From contig NZ_RXHS01000011.1 of NCBI RefSeq assembly GCF_004138125.1, positions 38,009-102,008 on the forward strand: a DNA stretch of 64,000 nt, given 5' to 3'. The notes under the pieces were generated by a model that saw only the letters and a list, made by a program, of their open reading frames with translations, was not told the origin of the DNA and made no database searches. This DNA comes from Seramator thermalis (GTDB lineage: Bacteria > Bacteroidota > Bacteroidia > Bacteroidales > Dysgonomonadaceae). Below, piece after piece: positions 1-8,958 of this stretch (its first letter is position 1; each line of letters begins with the position of its first letter). Both the position numbers and the translations under genes were made by a program.

Positions 1-387
1 CAACCCCTTTATATACAATGGCCAAGAGCAAAATATTGATATTTGTTTCTCCAAACTTCCGGTTCGTTCTGTCGATAGCAATCAGTACGGTGGATCATGC
101 GGTAGAAGTGCAAAAATCAATTTGGCAATCAAGTCTTTGTCAAGCTTGTAATCCGCCATAAAACGCTGTATTCGTCGCAATGAAGAGTTGCTGTCGCAGC
201 TATTTTCGAAACCACAGGCGAGCTTTTCAAAACAAACGACTTGAACCTTACAAAGGGCGCAAATAAACAGGCTAATAAACTTTATTCGGGCTAAGTTTAA
301 ACTTTTACCGAAGTGTTCAACCAAAACTGAGGTTAAATCACTACTTTTGTACGAGACCTTGGAATCTTTTGTTTTCGTTATAACCAA
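1..387 (-). pseudogene. IS4-family transposase, N-terminal part, frameshifted and cut by the window edge
   Basis: The first 101 codons (387 down to 82) give an N-terminal transposase region of a Bacteroidetes IS4-type element, with segments such as LARIKFISLFICALCKVQ and SLRRIQRFMADY. The frame stops at 84-82 just after PHDPPY. In the -1 frame the protein resumes as LIAIDRTNRKFGE and continues to base 1 (INILLLAIVYKGV). This matches the family pattern PPYxLAxDRTNxKFG with no residues lost. The simplest explanation is loss of one C from TACCTG near base 85, so the gene is broken. No ATG lies at the 5' end; a TTG at 387 is the only visible start. A programmed frameshift is less likely because the site is not slippery. 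The rest of the element lies outside the window. Confidence 0.8.
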
Positions 388-485
388 TTGTTAGTCAGCT
401 ATAAAGATACAAAATTTCAAGGTCTTTACCAAATAAAATGATAATTATTTTATTGATTATCAAATAATTATATCGCTATATAATT

Positions 486-521
486 TTTGTCATGTACTAA
501 ATGTTTTTTTACTTATTTTTG
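486..521 (+). promoter_or_regulatory. Putative Bacteroidetes-type promoter of the ECF sigma gene
   Basis: A -7 box TATTTTTG (514-521) fits the Bacteroidetes consensus TAnnTTTG, with a TTTG at 486-489. The 24-base gap is slightly longer than usual, so the upstream box is uncertain. The -7 box lies 23 bases before the ATG at 545. The rest of 388-541 is AT-rich and shows no other feature. Confidence 0.4.
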
Positions 522-544
522 TATCGAATAAAAAAAATATTTTG

Positions 545-1108
545 ATGCAAAACAATCCGAAAGATAGTGCCAACTTTGAGGATATATATGTTTCCTTTTA
601 TCCCCGATTAAAGCGTTTTGCACAGGAATATGTTGTTAATGAGGAAGATGCAGAGAATATTGTCCAGGATGCCTTTATGGATCTATGGACAAAAAGAGAA
701 TTTCTTTCGAGTCAAATCAATTTAACGGCTTATCTGTTCACAAATATTAAAAACCGGTGCATCGACTTCCATCGACATCGAATAGTGGTGCTGAATGCAA
801 CTCATGCCATGCAGGAAGAATTTGAGTTGGCCATGCAAATGAAATTGCAGTCGTTAGAGGCTCTTGACGAACAAATTATATCCGACGCCAATATCGAAAC
901 AATTATCGACAATGCCATTCAATCGCTTCCCGAAAGGTGCCGTCAGATATTCGTCATGAATAAAATAGAAGGGAAAAAACAGAAATTAATTGCCGAAGAA
1001 TTGAATATTTCTCTCAATACCGTTGAAAACCAGATGTCTATTGCCTACCGGAAGCTCAGGGAAATCCTTAAGGATTATCTCCCCATATTGTTTTTTCTAT
1101 TGATTTAA
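545..1108 (+). CDS. RNA polymerase sigma-70 factor, ECF subfamily
   Basis: This is a cytoplasmic sigma factor of about 187 residues that redirects RNA polymerase to target promoters. Region 2 is seen at about residues 10-75 (YPRLKRFAQEYV, EEDAENIVQDAFMDLW), and region 4 with its helix-turn-helix at about 120-175 (LPERCRQIFVMNKIEG, IAEELNISLNTVENQMSIAYRKLRE). A TTG at 542 could add one residue, but the ATG at 545 is the natural start. The FecR anti-sigma gene follows 68 bases later, and then a SusC carrying an STN domain. This is the classic three-part arrangement in which substrate capture outside the cell turns on the transport operon. The target promoter is therefore probably that of the SusC operon, which is inference from gene order. 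Confidence 0.93.
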   Translation: MQNNPKDSANFEDIYVSFYPRLKRFAQEYVVNEEDAENIVQDAFMDLWTKREFLSSQINLTAYLFTNIKNRCIDFHRHRIVVLNATHAMQEEFELAMQMKLQSLEALDEQIISDANIETIIDNAIQSLPERCRQIFVMNKIEGKKQKLIAEELNISLNTVENQMSIAYRKLREILKDYLPILFFLLI

Positions 1109-1176
1109 ATCATTTTTTTTAAAATTCTTTGGTGGTTTTTCTACGGTCATTCGTTATAACTATATAAAGGACAAAA

Positions 1177-2145
1177 ATGGACGACCGAATACTGAAATAT
1201 TTTCTCGGCGAACTCGATGAATCGGAACGTTTGCAATTGTTGAAACTGATCGGAGGAGACGAATCATTGAAGAACGAGTTTGTAGAAATGCAAAATCTTT
1301 TTGCGTTGACACAGCTTTCGGCACACCCCGGAGATGACGAAACGGCAAAAGAAAGTTTCCGGATATTTACCCGCCGTTTGCAAGCCAAACAGCGAAAGTT
1401 ATTTCTTATAAAAATCGGGAAAATTGCAGCTGTTGCACTTGCACTGATTGTTTCTACCGTTTTCGCTACGCTCTATTTTGCAGAAAACTCTACTCGGAAT
1501 ACAGCCTTCAACACCCTATATGTGCCTGCCGGGCAAAGGGCACAAATCACGCTGCAGGATGGTACGACAGTATGGCTCAATGCCAAATCTACCTTGAGAT
1601 ATCCTTCTCGTTTTGCAGGCAAAGAACGTCAGGTAACCCTAACGGGGGAGGCGTACTTTGATGTTGCCAAAAACCCTCGAAAACCTTTCCTGGTTTCGAC
1701 ACAAAACATCCGATTGAAAGTGCTGGGGACTCAATTCAATGTAAGAGATTATCCAAATGACGATCGCTCGAAGATTTCACTTCTTGAAGGTTCGGTCGAG
1801 GTCGATCGGGGTAACAAGGGAACGCTCGTGTTGAGACCCGGCGACGAAGCCACGATAGATGGAGAAAATATTTCGGTGTCAGAGATTGTCAATCCCAATT
1901 ATTTTCTGTGGAAAGACGGTATTTACAGTTTCGACAACGAAAGCTTGCTCGAAATTCTCCAAAAATTGCAACTCTATTACGACGTTACCATCAAAGTGGA
2001 AGATCCTGAAATATTTAACGTGAGATATACCGGTAAATTCCGTCAGAGCGACGGTATTGACGAGATTTTACACATCATCCGAAAAATACATCATTTCGAC
2101 ATAAAAAAAGACCCGGAAAATCATATCCTAACATTAAGCAAATAA
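1177..2145 (+). CDS. FecR-family anti-sigma factor
   Basis: This is a single-pass inner-membrane regulator of 322 residues that holds the neighbouring ECF sigma factor and receives a signal from a TonB transducer. The N-terminal cytoplasmic part (about 1-80) starts DDRILKYFLGELDESE, a typical anti-sigma beginning. One transmembrane helix lies at about 82-101. The periplasmic FecR domain follows at about 112-215 (VPAGQRAQITLQDGTTVWLN, LTGEAYFDVAKNPRKPF, VLGTQFNVRDY). A DUF4974 C-terminal domain covers about 250-322 (FDNESLLEILQKLQLYYDV). Length and order are normal. Codon use resembles the core genes of the window and differs from that of the downstream SusC barrel. Confidence 0.94.
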   Translation: MDDRILKYFLGELDESERLQLLKLIGGDESLKNEFVEMQNLFALTQLSAHPGDDETAKESFRIFTRRLQAKQRKLFLIKIGKIAAVALALIVSTVFATLYFAENSTRNTAFNTLYVPAGQRAQITLQDGTTVWLNAKSTLRYPSRFAGKERQVTLTGEAYFDVAKNPRKPFLVSTQNIRLKVLGTQFNVRDYPNDDRSKISLLEGSVEVDRGNKGTLVLRPGDEATIDGENISVSEIVNPNYFLWKDGIYSFDNESLLEILQKLQLYYDVTIKVEDPEIFNVRYTGKFRQSDGIDEILHIIRKIHHFDIKKDPENHILTLSK

Positions 2146-2209
2146 ATTTATCAATCCATTAAAAAATAACATGTCTATGAGAAAAAAACGTCCATGAAAG
2201 CAAAAAAGA

Positions 2210-2237
2210 GGCGACAAGTGCGCCAACACTCGTCGCC
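2210..2237 (+). promoter_or_regulatory. Stem-loop in the leader of the SusC gene
   Basis: GGCGACAAGTG (2210-2220) pairs with CACTCGTCGCC (2227-2237) around the loop CGCCAA. This gives 11 pairs with one A-C mismatch. No T-run follows, so it is not a simple terminator. It sits 55 bases before the SusC start, between fecR and susC. A role as attenuator, RNA-stability element or regulator site is inference. Confidence 0.5.
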
Positions 2238-2292
2238 CCGGTAAAGCAAACACCTAATCAACTTTAGTATTCACTTTTAACTTTACAAAGAT

Positions 2293-5200
2293 ATGAAATT
2301 TAAATTTCTAAGAATACCTTATTTAATAAAAAATGAGGCCGTCGCCGGCATAATAAGAATCATGAAAATCTCTTTTATTTTTCTTTTTATTTTCTCGTTT
2401 CAGTTGCTGGCTCTGAATACAAAAGCCCAGGACGCGGTTATCGAATTGAAAACGAATTCGATGACCGTGGGTCAACTCATCAATGAAATTGAAAAACAAA
2501 CCGACTATTTGGTGGTTTACAGCAATCGCGAAGTAGATGCCAACCGAAAGGTGGATGTTCAACGCAAGTCGGACAAAGTATCGGCGTATCTCAATGAAGC
2601 TTTTGCGGGCACCGACATCGGTTACGATTTTGAGAACAACTACATCGTGCTGATGAAAAAAACCAACCGAAATGCCTCCACTGTTGCCGAAATGATTCGT
2701 TCTGCCCAACAGCCAGGCAAAACGATAACGGGAAAAGTTGTGGATGTCAATGGCGAACCGATTATCGGAGCCAACATCATTGAAGTCGGCACCACCAACG
2801 GCACCGTCACCGATTACAACGGTAATTTCTCGCTGAGTGTAAACCGGAACGCAACCCTAAAAATAACCTATCTGGGCTATGCGGATGTGATCCTCAATAC
2901 AGCCGGGAGAAATTCTTTCGAGGTGGTAATGGAGGAAAACACGGAGATGCTGAGCGAAGTGGTCGTCACGGCTCTGGGCATCAAGAGAGAAGAGAAAGCA
3001 CTGGGCTATTCCGTTCAATCGGTTGAGGGTGACGGACTGCAGACAGTGAAAGGTGTGGATGTAGGCACCTCTCTCTCAGGGAAGGTGGCTGGTCTGCTGG
3101 TACGGAACAGCACTGAATTTACCGAGGCACCCTCTATTCAGATCCGCGGGGAGGAACCGCTGCTGGTGATCGATGGTGTACCCTATGCCAACATGACATT
3201 GCGCGATATCCCTTCGGATGATGTGGAGAGCCTCAGTGTGCTGAAGGGTGCCACCGCTTCTGCCCTCTACGGGTACCGAGGGTCCAGTGGTGCGATTATG
3301 GTGACCACCAAAAAGGGATTATCGGCCAAAGGTCTCTCTGTTTCTGTCAATTCAGGAACGATGTTTGCCGCCGGTTACCTGGCCATACCGGAGATGCAGT
3401 CGAGTTTTGGCCGCGTCGTACGAAAGAATGCAGAGGGTAACCTGGAATATGTACGCTCGGGTGATGGATCCTGGGGTGTACCTCTGGATGGTAGGGAGAT
3501 CATCCAATGGGATCCTGTTTCCAAATCGATGCAGCCAATGCCCTATCTTCCCATCGGAAAGGATAATTTTCAAAATTTCCTGGAAACAGGTTACATCCTC
3601 AACAACAACGTGAATATTGCACAGCAGGGCGAGTTCGGGAGTTTTCGCACTTCTGTCACATGGGTGAACAACAAGGGACAATATCCCAATTCCAAATATG
3701 ACAAACTGACGTTTGGGTTGGGTGGCGACATGAAATTCGACAAATTACTATTATCCGCCTCCATGACCTATAATAAACAGACCACCCCCAATATCGGCTT
3801 CAGGGGATATACGGGCTATGATCCCATGTATTCACTGCTGATATGGTCTGCTCCCGACTGGGATCTGAGACAATACCGGGACTACTGGGTCATTCCCAAC
3901 GAAGTGCAGAACAGCAGCTATACCTCCACCAACAACAACCCCTACTTCGACCGTTATGAGAGAACACACAGTCAGAACAGGGACATCTTTAACGGGTCGG
4001 TTTCCATTGACTATAACTTTACCGACTGGCTGAAGGCTACAGCACGTAGCGGTTTCGACATCTACAGCGACAGACAGGATATCACCGTCTCCAAAGGTTC
4101 CTTCCAGGGTGCCGGAAGCGCGACTGTACTGAATGGTGGCACAGAGGTATGGGGTGAATCGCAGAGAGGCTCCTACAATATCGGATTGGGACGGGGATAC
4201 AGCTTGAACAACGATTTCATACTGTCCGTGAACAAAACATTCGGCGATCTTCGCATGGAAAGTTTCGTGGGAGGTACCATCTACTACCGACAGGACGATG
4301 GAATGGAAGCACGTACTCAGGGCGGACTGACCATCCCGGCTTTCTATTCCCTGAAGGCATCGGTGAACCCGGCAGCCGTCAGGTCGGTGATGTTCAAGCA
4401 ACAGGTAAACAGTTTGTATGGCAGACTAGGCTTTTCCTGGAAAAGCCTGCTGTATGCAGAAGCCACCTTCCGTAACGACTGGAGCTCCACCCTTCCAGAA
4501 TCCACCCGTTCCTATCTCTATCCCTCTGTTTCGGGCAGCTTTATTGTATCGGAATTACTGCCTGCATACGACTGGCTTTCACTGTGGAAGTTAAGGGGTT
4601 CCTGGACGTCGTCCAAAACACCCGCCAGTATTTATTCGATCAACTCGGTCTATACCATCACATCGAATGCATGGGGTGATTTAAGCTCAGCATCCTATCC
4701 ATCCACCATCAAGGGAAGTGATGTGCTGCCCGAGTCGGCATCCACTTTTGAGGTGGGTACAGCCATCAATGTACTCAAGAATAGGGCATCGCTGGATGTT
4801 TCTTACTACGAGAAAAGAATGTACGACTTCCTCAAATTGGCCCCTATCAGTCCTGCTTCCGGGTACTATAACAATTATGTAAACATTGATGAAGAAATTA
4901 CCCGTAAAGGTGTCGAAATAACAGCAGCCGGCACACCGGTGAAATCCAGGGATTGGCAATGGGATCTTGCCCTGAACTGGTCAAAATATGCCCGTTACTA
5001 TACACAGCTCGACTCTGTTTATTCAACCGATAAACCTTGGGTAGCCGTAGGAAAGAGAGTGGATCATTACATTCTGAACGATTATCAGAAAGATCCGGAA
5101 GGAAACATCATTCATAATAATGGATTACCTCTCTACTCACCATACACTTCATTGTTTGGCTATGCCGACCCCGACTGGTTGTGGGGAATAAACAGTTCTT

Positions 5201-5760
5201 TACGTTTCAGAGACTTCACCTTTGGCATTTCACTCGACGGACGGGTAGGTGGTATTGCGCAGACAACCACAGAGATGTACATGTGGAGAGCCGGTTCACA
5301 TCCCAATTCGGTCGTGCCCGAAAGGTTCCTCGATGCCAACAATCCCGGTTCACGGAACTATACTGGTGAAGGAGTCAAAGTAGTCTCCGGTGAGGCTACG
5401 TATGATACCTACGGTAACATCACCAGCGATAACAGGACCTACGCACCCAATGATGTGGCCGTAACCTATCAGACCTACATCAACAACCTGCACAAGGGAA
5501 CAGCCTGGGGTGGTTCACCTTCTCCACTGGATGCCTACTCGACCACCTTCTTCAAGGTGCGAGAGGTCTCACTCACCTACAACCTGCCGGAAAGTCTGAG
5601 CAGCAGGTTCAAAGCCAGGAGCGCTTCCATATCGGCGGTGGGACAGAATGTATTTTTATGGGCCAGGCAGTTCAAGTACTCCGATCCGGATGGTGGTTAT
5701 GAGAACTTTAGTGATCCCTCCATCCGTTACTTGGGATTCAATGTAAAAGTTGTATTTTAA
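2293..5760 (+). CDS. SusC/RagA-type TonB-linked outer membrane transporter with N-terminal STN signalling domain
   Basis: This outer-membrane barrel imports glycan oligomers with its SusD partner, using TonB energy. It has 1155 residues. A long signal peptide ends near residue 46 (LLALNTKAQDA). The STN domain at about 50-115 (VGQLINEIEKQTDYLVVYS) contacts FecR. A carboxypeptidase-like domain follows at about 143-222 (GKVVDVNGEPIIGANIIE, TVTDYNGNF). The plug begins at EMLSEVVVTALGIKREEKAL and carries the usual GVDVGTSLSGKVAGL and SVLKGATASALYG. The rest is the barrel, ending in an aromatic-rich strand (YLGFNVKVVF). The start at 2293 keeps the full signal region; an inner ATG at 2362 is possible. 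From about base 2950 the DNA becomes richer in G/C and in TCC/CTG/ACC codons than the preceding part. Confidence 0.95.
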   Translation: MKFKFLRIPYLIKNEAVAGIIRIMKISFIFLFIFSFQLLALNTKAQDAVIELKTNSMTVGQLINEIEKQTDYLVVYSNREVDANRKVDVQRKSDKVSAYLNEAFAGTDIGYDFENNYIVLMKKTNRNASTVAEMIRSAQQPGKTITGKVVDVNGEPIIGANIIEVGTTNGTVTDYNGNFSLSVNRNATLKITYLGYADVILNTAGRNSFEVVMEENTEMLSEVVVTALGIKREEKALGYSVQSVEGDGLQTVKGVDVGTSLSGKVAGLLVRNSTEFTEAPSIQIRGEEPLLVIDGVPYANMTLRDIPSDDVESLSVLKGATASALYGYRGSSGAIMVTTKKGLSAKGLSVSVNSGTMFAAGYLAIPEMQSSFGRVVRKNAEGNLEYVRSGDGSWGVPLDGREIIQWDPVSKSMQPMPYLPIGKDNFQNFLETGYILNNNVNIAQQGEFGSFRTSVTWVNNKGQYPNSKYDKLTFGLGGDMKFDKLLLSASMTYNKQTTPNIGFRGYTGYDPMYSLLIWSAPDWDLRQYRDYWVIPNEVQNSSYTSTNNNPYFDRYERTHSQNRDIFNGSVSIDYNFTDWLKATARSGFDIYSDRQDITVSKGSFQGAGSATVLNGGTEVWGESQRGSYNIGLGRGYSLNNDFILSVNKTFGDLRMESFVGGTIYYRQDDGMEARTQGGLTIPAFYSLKASVNPAAVRSVMFKQQVNSLYGRLGFSWKSLLYAEATFRNDWSSTLPESTRSYLYPSVSGSFIVSELLPAYDWLSLWKLRGSWTSSKTPASIYSINSVYTITSNAWGDLSSASYPSTIKGSDVLPESASTFEVGTAINVLKNRASLDVSYYEKRMYDFLKLAPISPASGYYNNYVNIDEEITRKGVEITAAGTPVKSRDWQWDLALNWSKYARYYTQLDSVYSTDKPWVAVGKRVDHYILNDYQKDPEGNIIHNNGLPLYSPYTSLFGYADPDWLWGINSSLRFRDFTFGISLDGRVGGIAQTTTEMYMWRAGSHPNSVVPERFLDANNPGSRNYTGEGVKVVSGEATYDTYGNITSDNRTYAPNDVAVTYQTYINNLHKGTAWGGSPSPLDAYSTTFFKVREVSLTYNLPESLSSRFKARSASISAVGQNVFLWARQFKYSDPDGGYENFSDPSIRYLGFNVKVVF

Positions 5761-5794
5761 TCATCGGTCAAACAGGTTTATAATAACAACAGAT

Positions 5795-7330
5795 ATGAAA
5801 AAAATAAACAAATATTTATACCGTGCGGGATTATCGCTTCTATCGCTCTTCCTGCTTTTGGGTTGCAACAATTTTGAAGAGATCAATACCAATCCCGATG
5901 ACACGACAACGGTCAGCGCTTCGCTTCTGGCAACCAATGTGATACTGCGTTATACAAAATTTGCCGGCAGAGACGGCAAGTCTCTGATCGCAGACAATGC
6001 CCTGCCCAAATATGTTGGATACGCCAATGAAGGCCAGTTGGACCAGCAATACAACAAAATCGGGAGCGGTTATTTTGATGCAATGACGATTCTGCCCAAT
6101 ATTCAGAAAATGATTGAATATGCCGAAGGCGGAGTGATGGAAGACTCTTATCGGGGTGTGGGAGCGTTTGCCAAGGCATACACCTTTTACACGCTCACCA
6201 TGAAAATGGGAGATATCCCCTATAGTGAAGCCGGACTGGGTGCCGATGGTATTTATAAGGTGAAGTACGACACACAGGAACAGGTGTTGAAAGGTGTGCT
6301 GGATGAACTTCAGGCAGCCGATCAGTATTTTGCCAATGGAAGGACATTTGACGGCGATCCCACCCCCTACAAGGGCGACCCTGTGAAGTGGCGAAAGGCG
6401 GTCAACGCATTTGCACTAAAAGTGTTGATGACGGTCAGTAAAAAAGAGACGATTGGAGGCATCAATCTAAAGACACGGTTTGCAGAGATCGTTTCTGCCG
6501 GCCATATCATGGATGCTTCCACGGGCTACTATGGTCTGATGTATTCTTCGAAAAACAGACATCCTCTTTCCGGCACGAACGACCTGTTCACCAGCAGAAC
6601 GATTCTCAGTTCTCTTCTCGTCAACCAATTAAAATCACTCAACGACCGGCGGCTCTTCTATTACGGGGAACCGGCAGGGGCCAAAATAGCTGAAGGATTG
6701 TCACCTTCTGACACCGCTGCTTATGTGGGTGTGGATGTGGACATTGAATATGCTGTGATGAATTCGGGACACAGCAACAACCTCTACTCGCTGCTCAACA
6801 AAAGATATTTGCAGCAGGAGGCTTGCGAACCGCTGAGAGTGGTCACTTTTGCCGAACAACAGTTGATAATGGCTGAGGCAGTATTGAAAGGATGGATTAC
6901 CGGTGACGCCAAAGCTTATTATGAGTCCGGTGTGAAAGCGGCACTGACCGATGTCATGACGCAGGCAACGGCAAGCTACGCCCATGAGATGCCGGTCACC
7001 ACGGATTACATTGCCGGTTATTTCACCGGTGAAGCCGCCTTCAAAACCACAGCCGCCGAGCAGCTGAAACAGATCTGGATGCAGCGCTACATCCTTCAGT
7101 TCATGCAGGATGCAGAAACAAGTTTTTTCGAATACAGAAGGAACACGTATCCCGTGTTTCCGATTAATCCGACAACCAGTCTCAATGAGAACAACAGGAA
7201 CGGTATCCCGATGCGCTGGTTGTATCCGGGAGCAGAATCAAACTACAACAGGGAGAATCTGGAAGAGGCACTGAATCGTCAGTACGACGGTTACGATGAG
7301 ATCAATAAAATAATGTGGGTATTAAAATAA
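5795..7330 (+). CDS. SusD/RagB-family glycan-binding outer membrane lipoprotein
   Basis: This is the surface partner of the preceding SusC. The natural start is the ATG at 5795; an in-frame extension back to 5750 overlaps the SusC stop and lacks a signal. The 511-residue product has a lipoprotein signal with Cys24 (LFLLLGCNNFEEINTNPDD). The SusD-like helical repeat architecture is seen in LATNVILRYTKFAGRDG, GVGAFAKAYTFYTLTMKMGDIPYSEAG and the C-terminal region with QIWMQRYILQFMQDAETSFFEYRR. It fits the SusD-like_2 group of nutrient-binding lipoproteins better than classic SusD. The gap to SusC is 34 bases, so co-transcription is expected. The bound glycan cannot be read from the sequence; a beta-glucan is inferred from the GH16 next door. 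Confidence 0.93.
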   Translation: MKKINKYLYRAGLSLLSLFLLLGCNNFEEINTNPDDTTTVSASLLATNVILRYTKFAGRDGKSLIADNALPKYVGYANEGQLDQQYNKIGSGYFDAMTILPNIQKMIEYAEGGVMEDSYRGVGAFAKAYTFYTLTMKMGDIPYSEAGLGADGIYKVKYDTQEQVLKGVLDELQAADQYFANGRTFDGDPTPYKGDPVKWRKAVNAFALKVLMTVSKKETIGGINLKTRFAEIVSAGHIMDASTGYYGLMYSSKNRHPLSGTNDLFTSRTILSSLLVNQLKSLNDRRLFYYGEPAGAKIAEGLSPSDTAAYVGVDVDIEYAVMNSGHSNNLYSLLNKRYLQQEACEPLRVVTFAEQQLIMAEAVLKGWITGDAKAYYESGVKAALTDVMTQATASYAHEMPVTTDYIAGYFTGEAAFKTTAAEQLKQIWMQRYILQFMQDAETSFFEYRRNTYPVFPINPTTSLNENNRNGIPMRWLYPGAESNYNRENLEEALNRQYDGYDEINKIMWVLK

Positions 7331-7389
7331 ACGCATCAATTCGTATCGCTTGTTGCCGCCATGGCAACAAGCGATGTAAAGACAAACCT

Positions 7390-8217
7390 ATGAGAAATAA
7401 ATTATGCCTGTTTATCCTGCTGGTCATTGGCATCACCAGCTGCAAGAAAGGTGATTCGTATGAGACGATTACGACCCCAACGGGAACGTGGCAACTGGTG
7501 TGGGACGAAGAATTCGACTACACCGGACTTCCCGATACCACCCGGTGGAGCTACGACACGGAGGGGAACAGCTGGGGCTGGGGCAACAACGAAGCTCAGT
7601 ATTATACGGCCGGTGACTCTGCCAACGCCTATGTCAATAATGGGTTACTAACCATTACCGCCCGTATCGACAGCATGGGAGGTAAGCGATATACATCAGC
7701 CAGGCTGATCACCAAAGAGAAAGGAGACTGGCTCTACGGCCGTTTTGAAATAAGGGCCAAGCTCCCCACAGGATTAGGGACGTGGCCGGCTATATGGATG
7801 CTCTCCACCGATTGGGAATACGGTGGCTGGCCTGCCAGCGGTGAAATAGACATCATGGAAAATGTGGGTTATGACCCCGACACCATTATAGGCTCAGCAC
7901 ATACCCAAAGCTACAACCATGTGCAGGGGACACAGAAAAATGCAAAGATATACGTCCCCACCTCCTACACTGATTTTCACCTCTATGCACTCGAATGGGA
8001 AGCGGATGCGTATCGTGTTTATGTGGATGACAACCTCTATTTCACTTTCGAAAATGAAGGCACCGGATTTGCCGAATGGCCATTCGACAAGAGATTCCAT
8101 CTCTTGCTAAACCTGGCCATCGGAGGCAATTGGGGCGGACAGAAAGGTATCGATGATTCATTGTTCCCGCATCGTTTTCAGATTGACTACGTAAGGGTGT
8201 ATCAAAAAATGAATTAG
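7390..8217 (+). CDS. Glycoside hydrolase family 16 beta-glucanase, lipoprotein
   Basis: This is a retaining endo-beta-glucanase of the laminarinase/lichenase type. The start is the ATG at 7390, giving 275 residues; the open frame extends to 7315, but those residues lie in front of a proper lipoprotein signal (MRNKLCLFILLVIGITSC, Cys18). The fold starts at WQLVWDEEFDYTGLPD. The catalytic signature GEIDIMENVG gives nucleophile Glu152, Asp154 and acid/base Glu157. Other family segments are GTWPAIWMLS, YALEWEADAYRVYVDD and LLNLAIGGNWGG. The gene lies 59 bases after susD and is followed by a strong terminator, so susC-susD-GH16 forms a unit. Substrate is probably beta-1,3 or mixed-linkage beta-glucan; the family alone does not decide. 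Confidence 0.93.
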   Translation: MRNKLCLFILLVIGITSCKKGDSYETITTPTGTWQLVWDEEFDYTGLPDTTRWSYDTEGNSWGWGNNEAQYYTAGDSANAYVNNGLLTITARIDSMGGKRYTSARLITKEKGDWLYGRFEIRAKLPTGLGTWPAIWMLSTDWEYGGWPASGEIDIMENVGYDPDTIIGSAHTQSYNHVQGTQKNAKIYVPTSYTDFHLYALEWEADAYRVYVDDNLYFTFENEGTGFAEWPFDKRFHLLLNLAIGGNWGGQKGIDDSLFPHRFQIDYVRVYQKMN

Positions 8218-8245
8218 CAGTACAACATACCGGTTATCCATAATC

Positions 8246-8280
8246 AAAAGCAGGCTGCAAGGATACTGGGCCTGCTTTTT
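8246..8280 (+). terminator. Intrinsic terminator after the GH16 gene
   Basis: AAAAGCAGGC (8246-8255) pairs perfectly with GCCTGCTTTT (8270-8279) around a 14-base loop and runs into T residues. It closes the susC-susD-GH16 unit and separates it from the GH9 group. Confidence 0.85.
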
Positions 8281-8281
8281 G

Positions 8282-8930
8282 TTTGCCCTGCATGCAAATC
8301 AATCTTGCAGCTTGCAAGAGAGCTGTGCCGCCTCACTGGAGGGAAGGCAATACGAAGTCAAGGGCGTTGCCGGCAACGGCAGGGTTTGAAGGAAGGCTTA
8401 GTAAGTACTGTGAACATAGCGAAAGCGAACCGATTTTGGCGGTCAGCCGCAGAAACAAGTTGAGAGACAAGAATCTGTTAAGAGGGTGGAGGTGGCAGAT
8501 GAGCTCGTAGTAGTGATAAAGTCCGTTCCGGAGAAGCCGTAGTAATATGGTGGAGGGGAAAACACGGACGATCTTGCACAAGATTGGCGCAACAATGGTT
8601 GCAGGGACTGCTCACACTCAAAAAGTGCCGGCAGATGCGAAGGGGTGAAGTTAAACCAAAGATGGGGACATTTTATTGCTGAGTGGAGGTTTAAGCAAAG
8701 ACAATGCAGGTTGCAATACCGGCAGGAATTTGCACAAAGAAGTTGTGACGAGCATGCTTCATTGCGAATCCGTGCGAGTGTTCAGTATCGGAGTTTTTTT
8801 TCCGGCAGATTGCCACAGGCTAGAAACACCGGAAAAGCTTTGAGAACAAAGAACCGGCCACCACCAACAGAATATCATGTTCTCCACTGCAAAGGAGGTA
8901 GAAAGTAACTACCGACACATTGCATCAGTA
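8282..8930 (+). other. Gene-free, purine-rich stretch; possible 5' remnant of a group II intron
   Basis: No open frame here looks like a protein. Two frames of 75 and 87 codons lack family features and start at arbitrary points. The stretch is rich in G and A, has tracts such as GTGAACATAGCGAAAGCGAACCGA split by short inverted repeats, and gives short interrupted peptides (ADELVVVIKSVPEKP, then DGDILLLSGGLSKDNAGC). These resemble what I recall of the 5' RNA domains and pre-ORF segment of Bacteroidales group II introns. No reverse transcriptase and no domain V hairpin (GAGC...GTTC) were found before the IS element, and the expected GTGYG start is not clear. A relic lacking its 3' end is my best guess, on weak evidence. 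Confidence 0.3.
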
Positions 8931-8958
8931 CTATAATGCTGTACTGAATAAGTGATAA

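Noticed and set aside
85..90. Programmed -1 frameshift in the IS4 transposase
   Set aside because: The shift site is not a slippery run; a deleted C explains it more simply.
2160..2292. Terminator between fecR and susC
   Set aside because: The hairpin at 2210-2237 has no following T-run, so it is listed as a leader element.
8283..8510. 75-codon plus-strand frame in the gene-free stretch
   Set aside because: No signal, family or composition of a real gene; it lies in the possible intron-like RNA region.
8645..8908. 87-codon plus-strand frame before the IS
   Set aside because: Arg/Gln-rich random peptide and no homology seen; it overlaps the same relic region.
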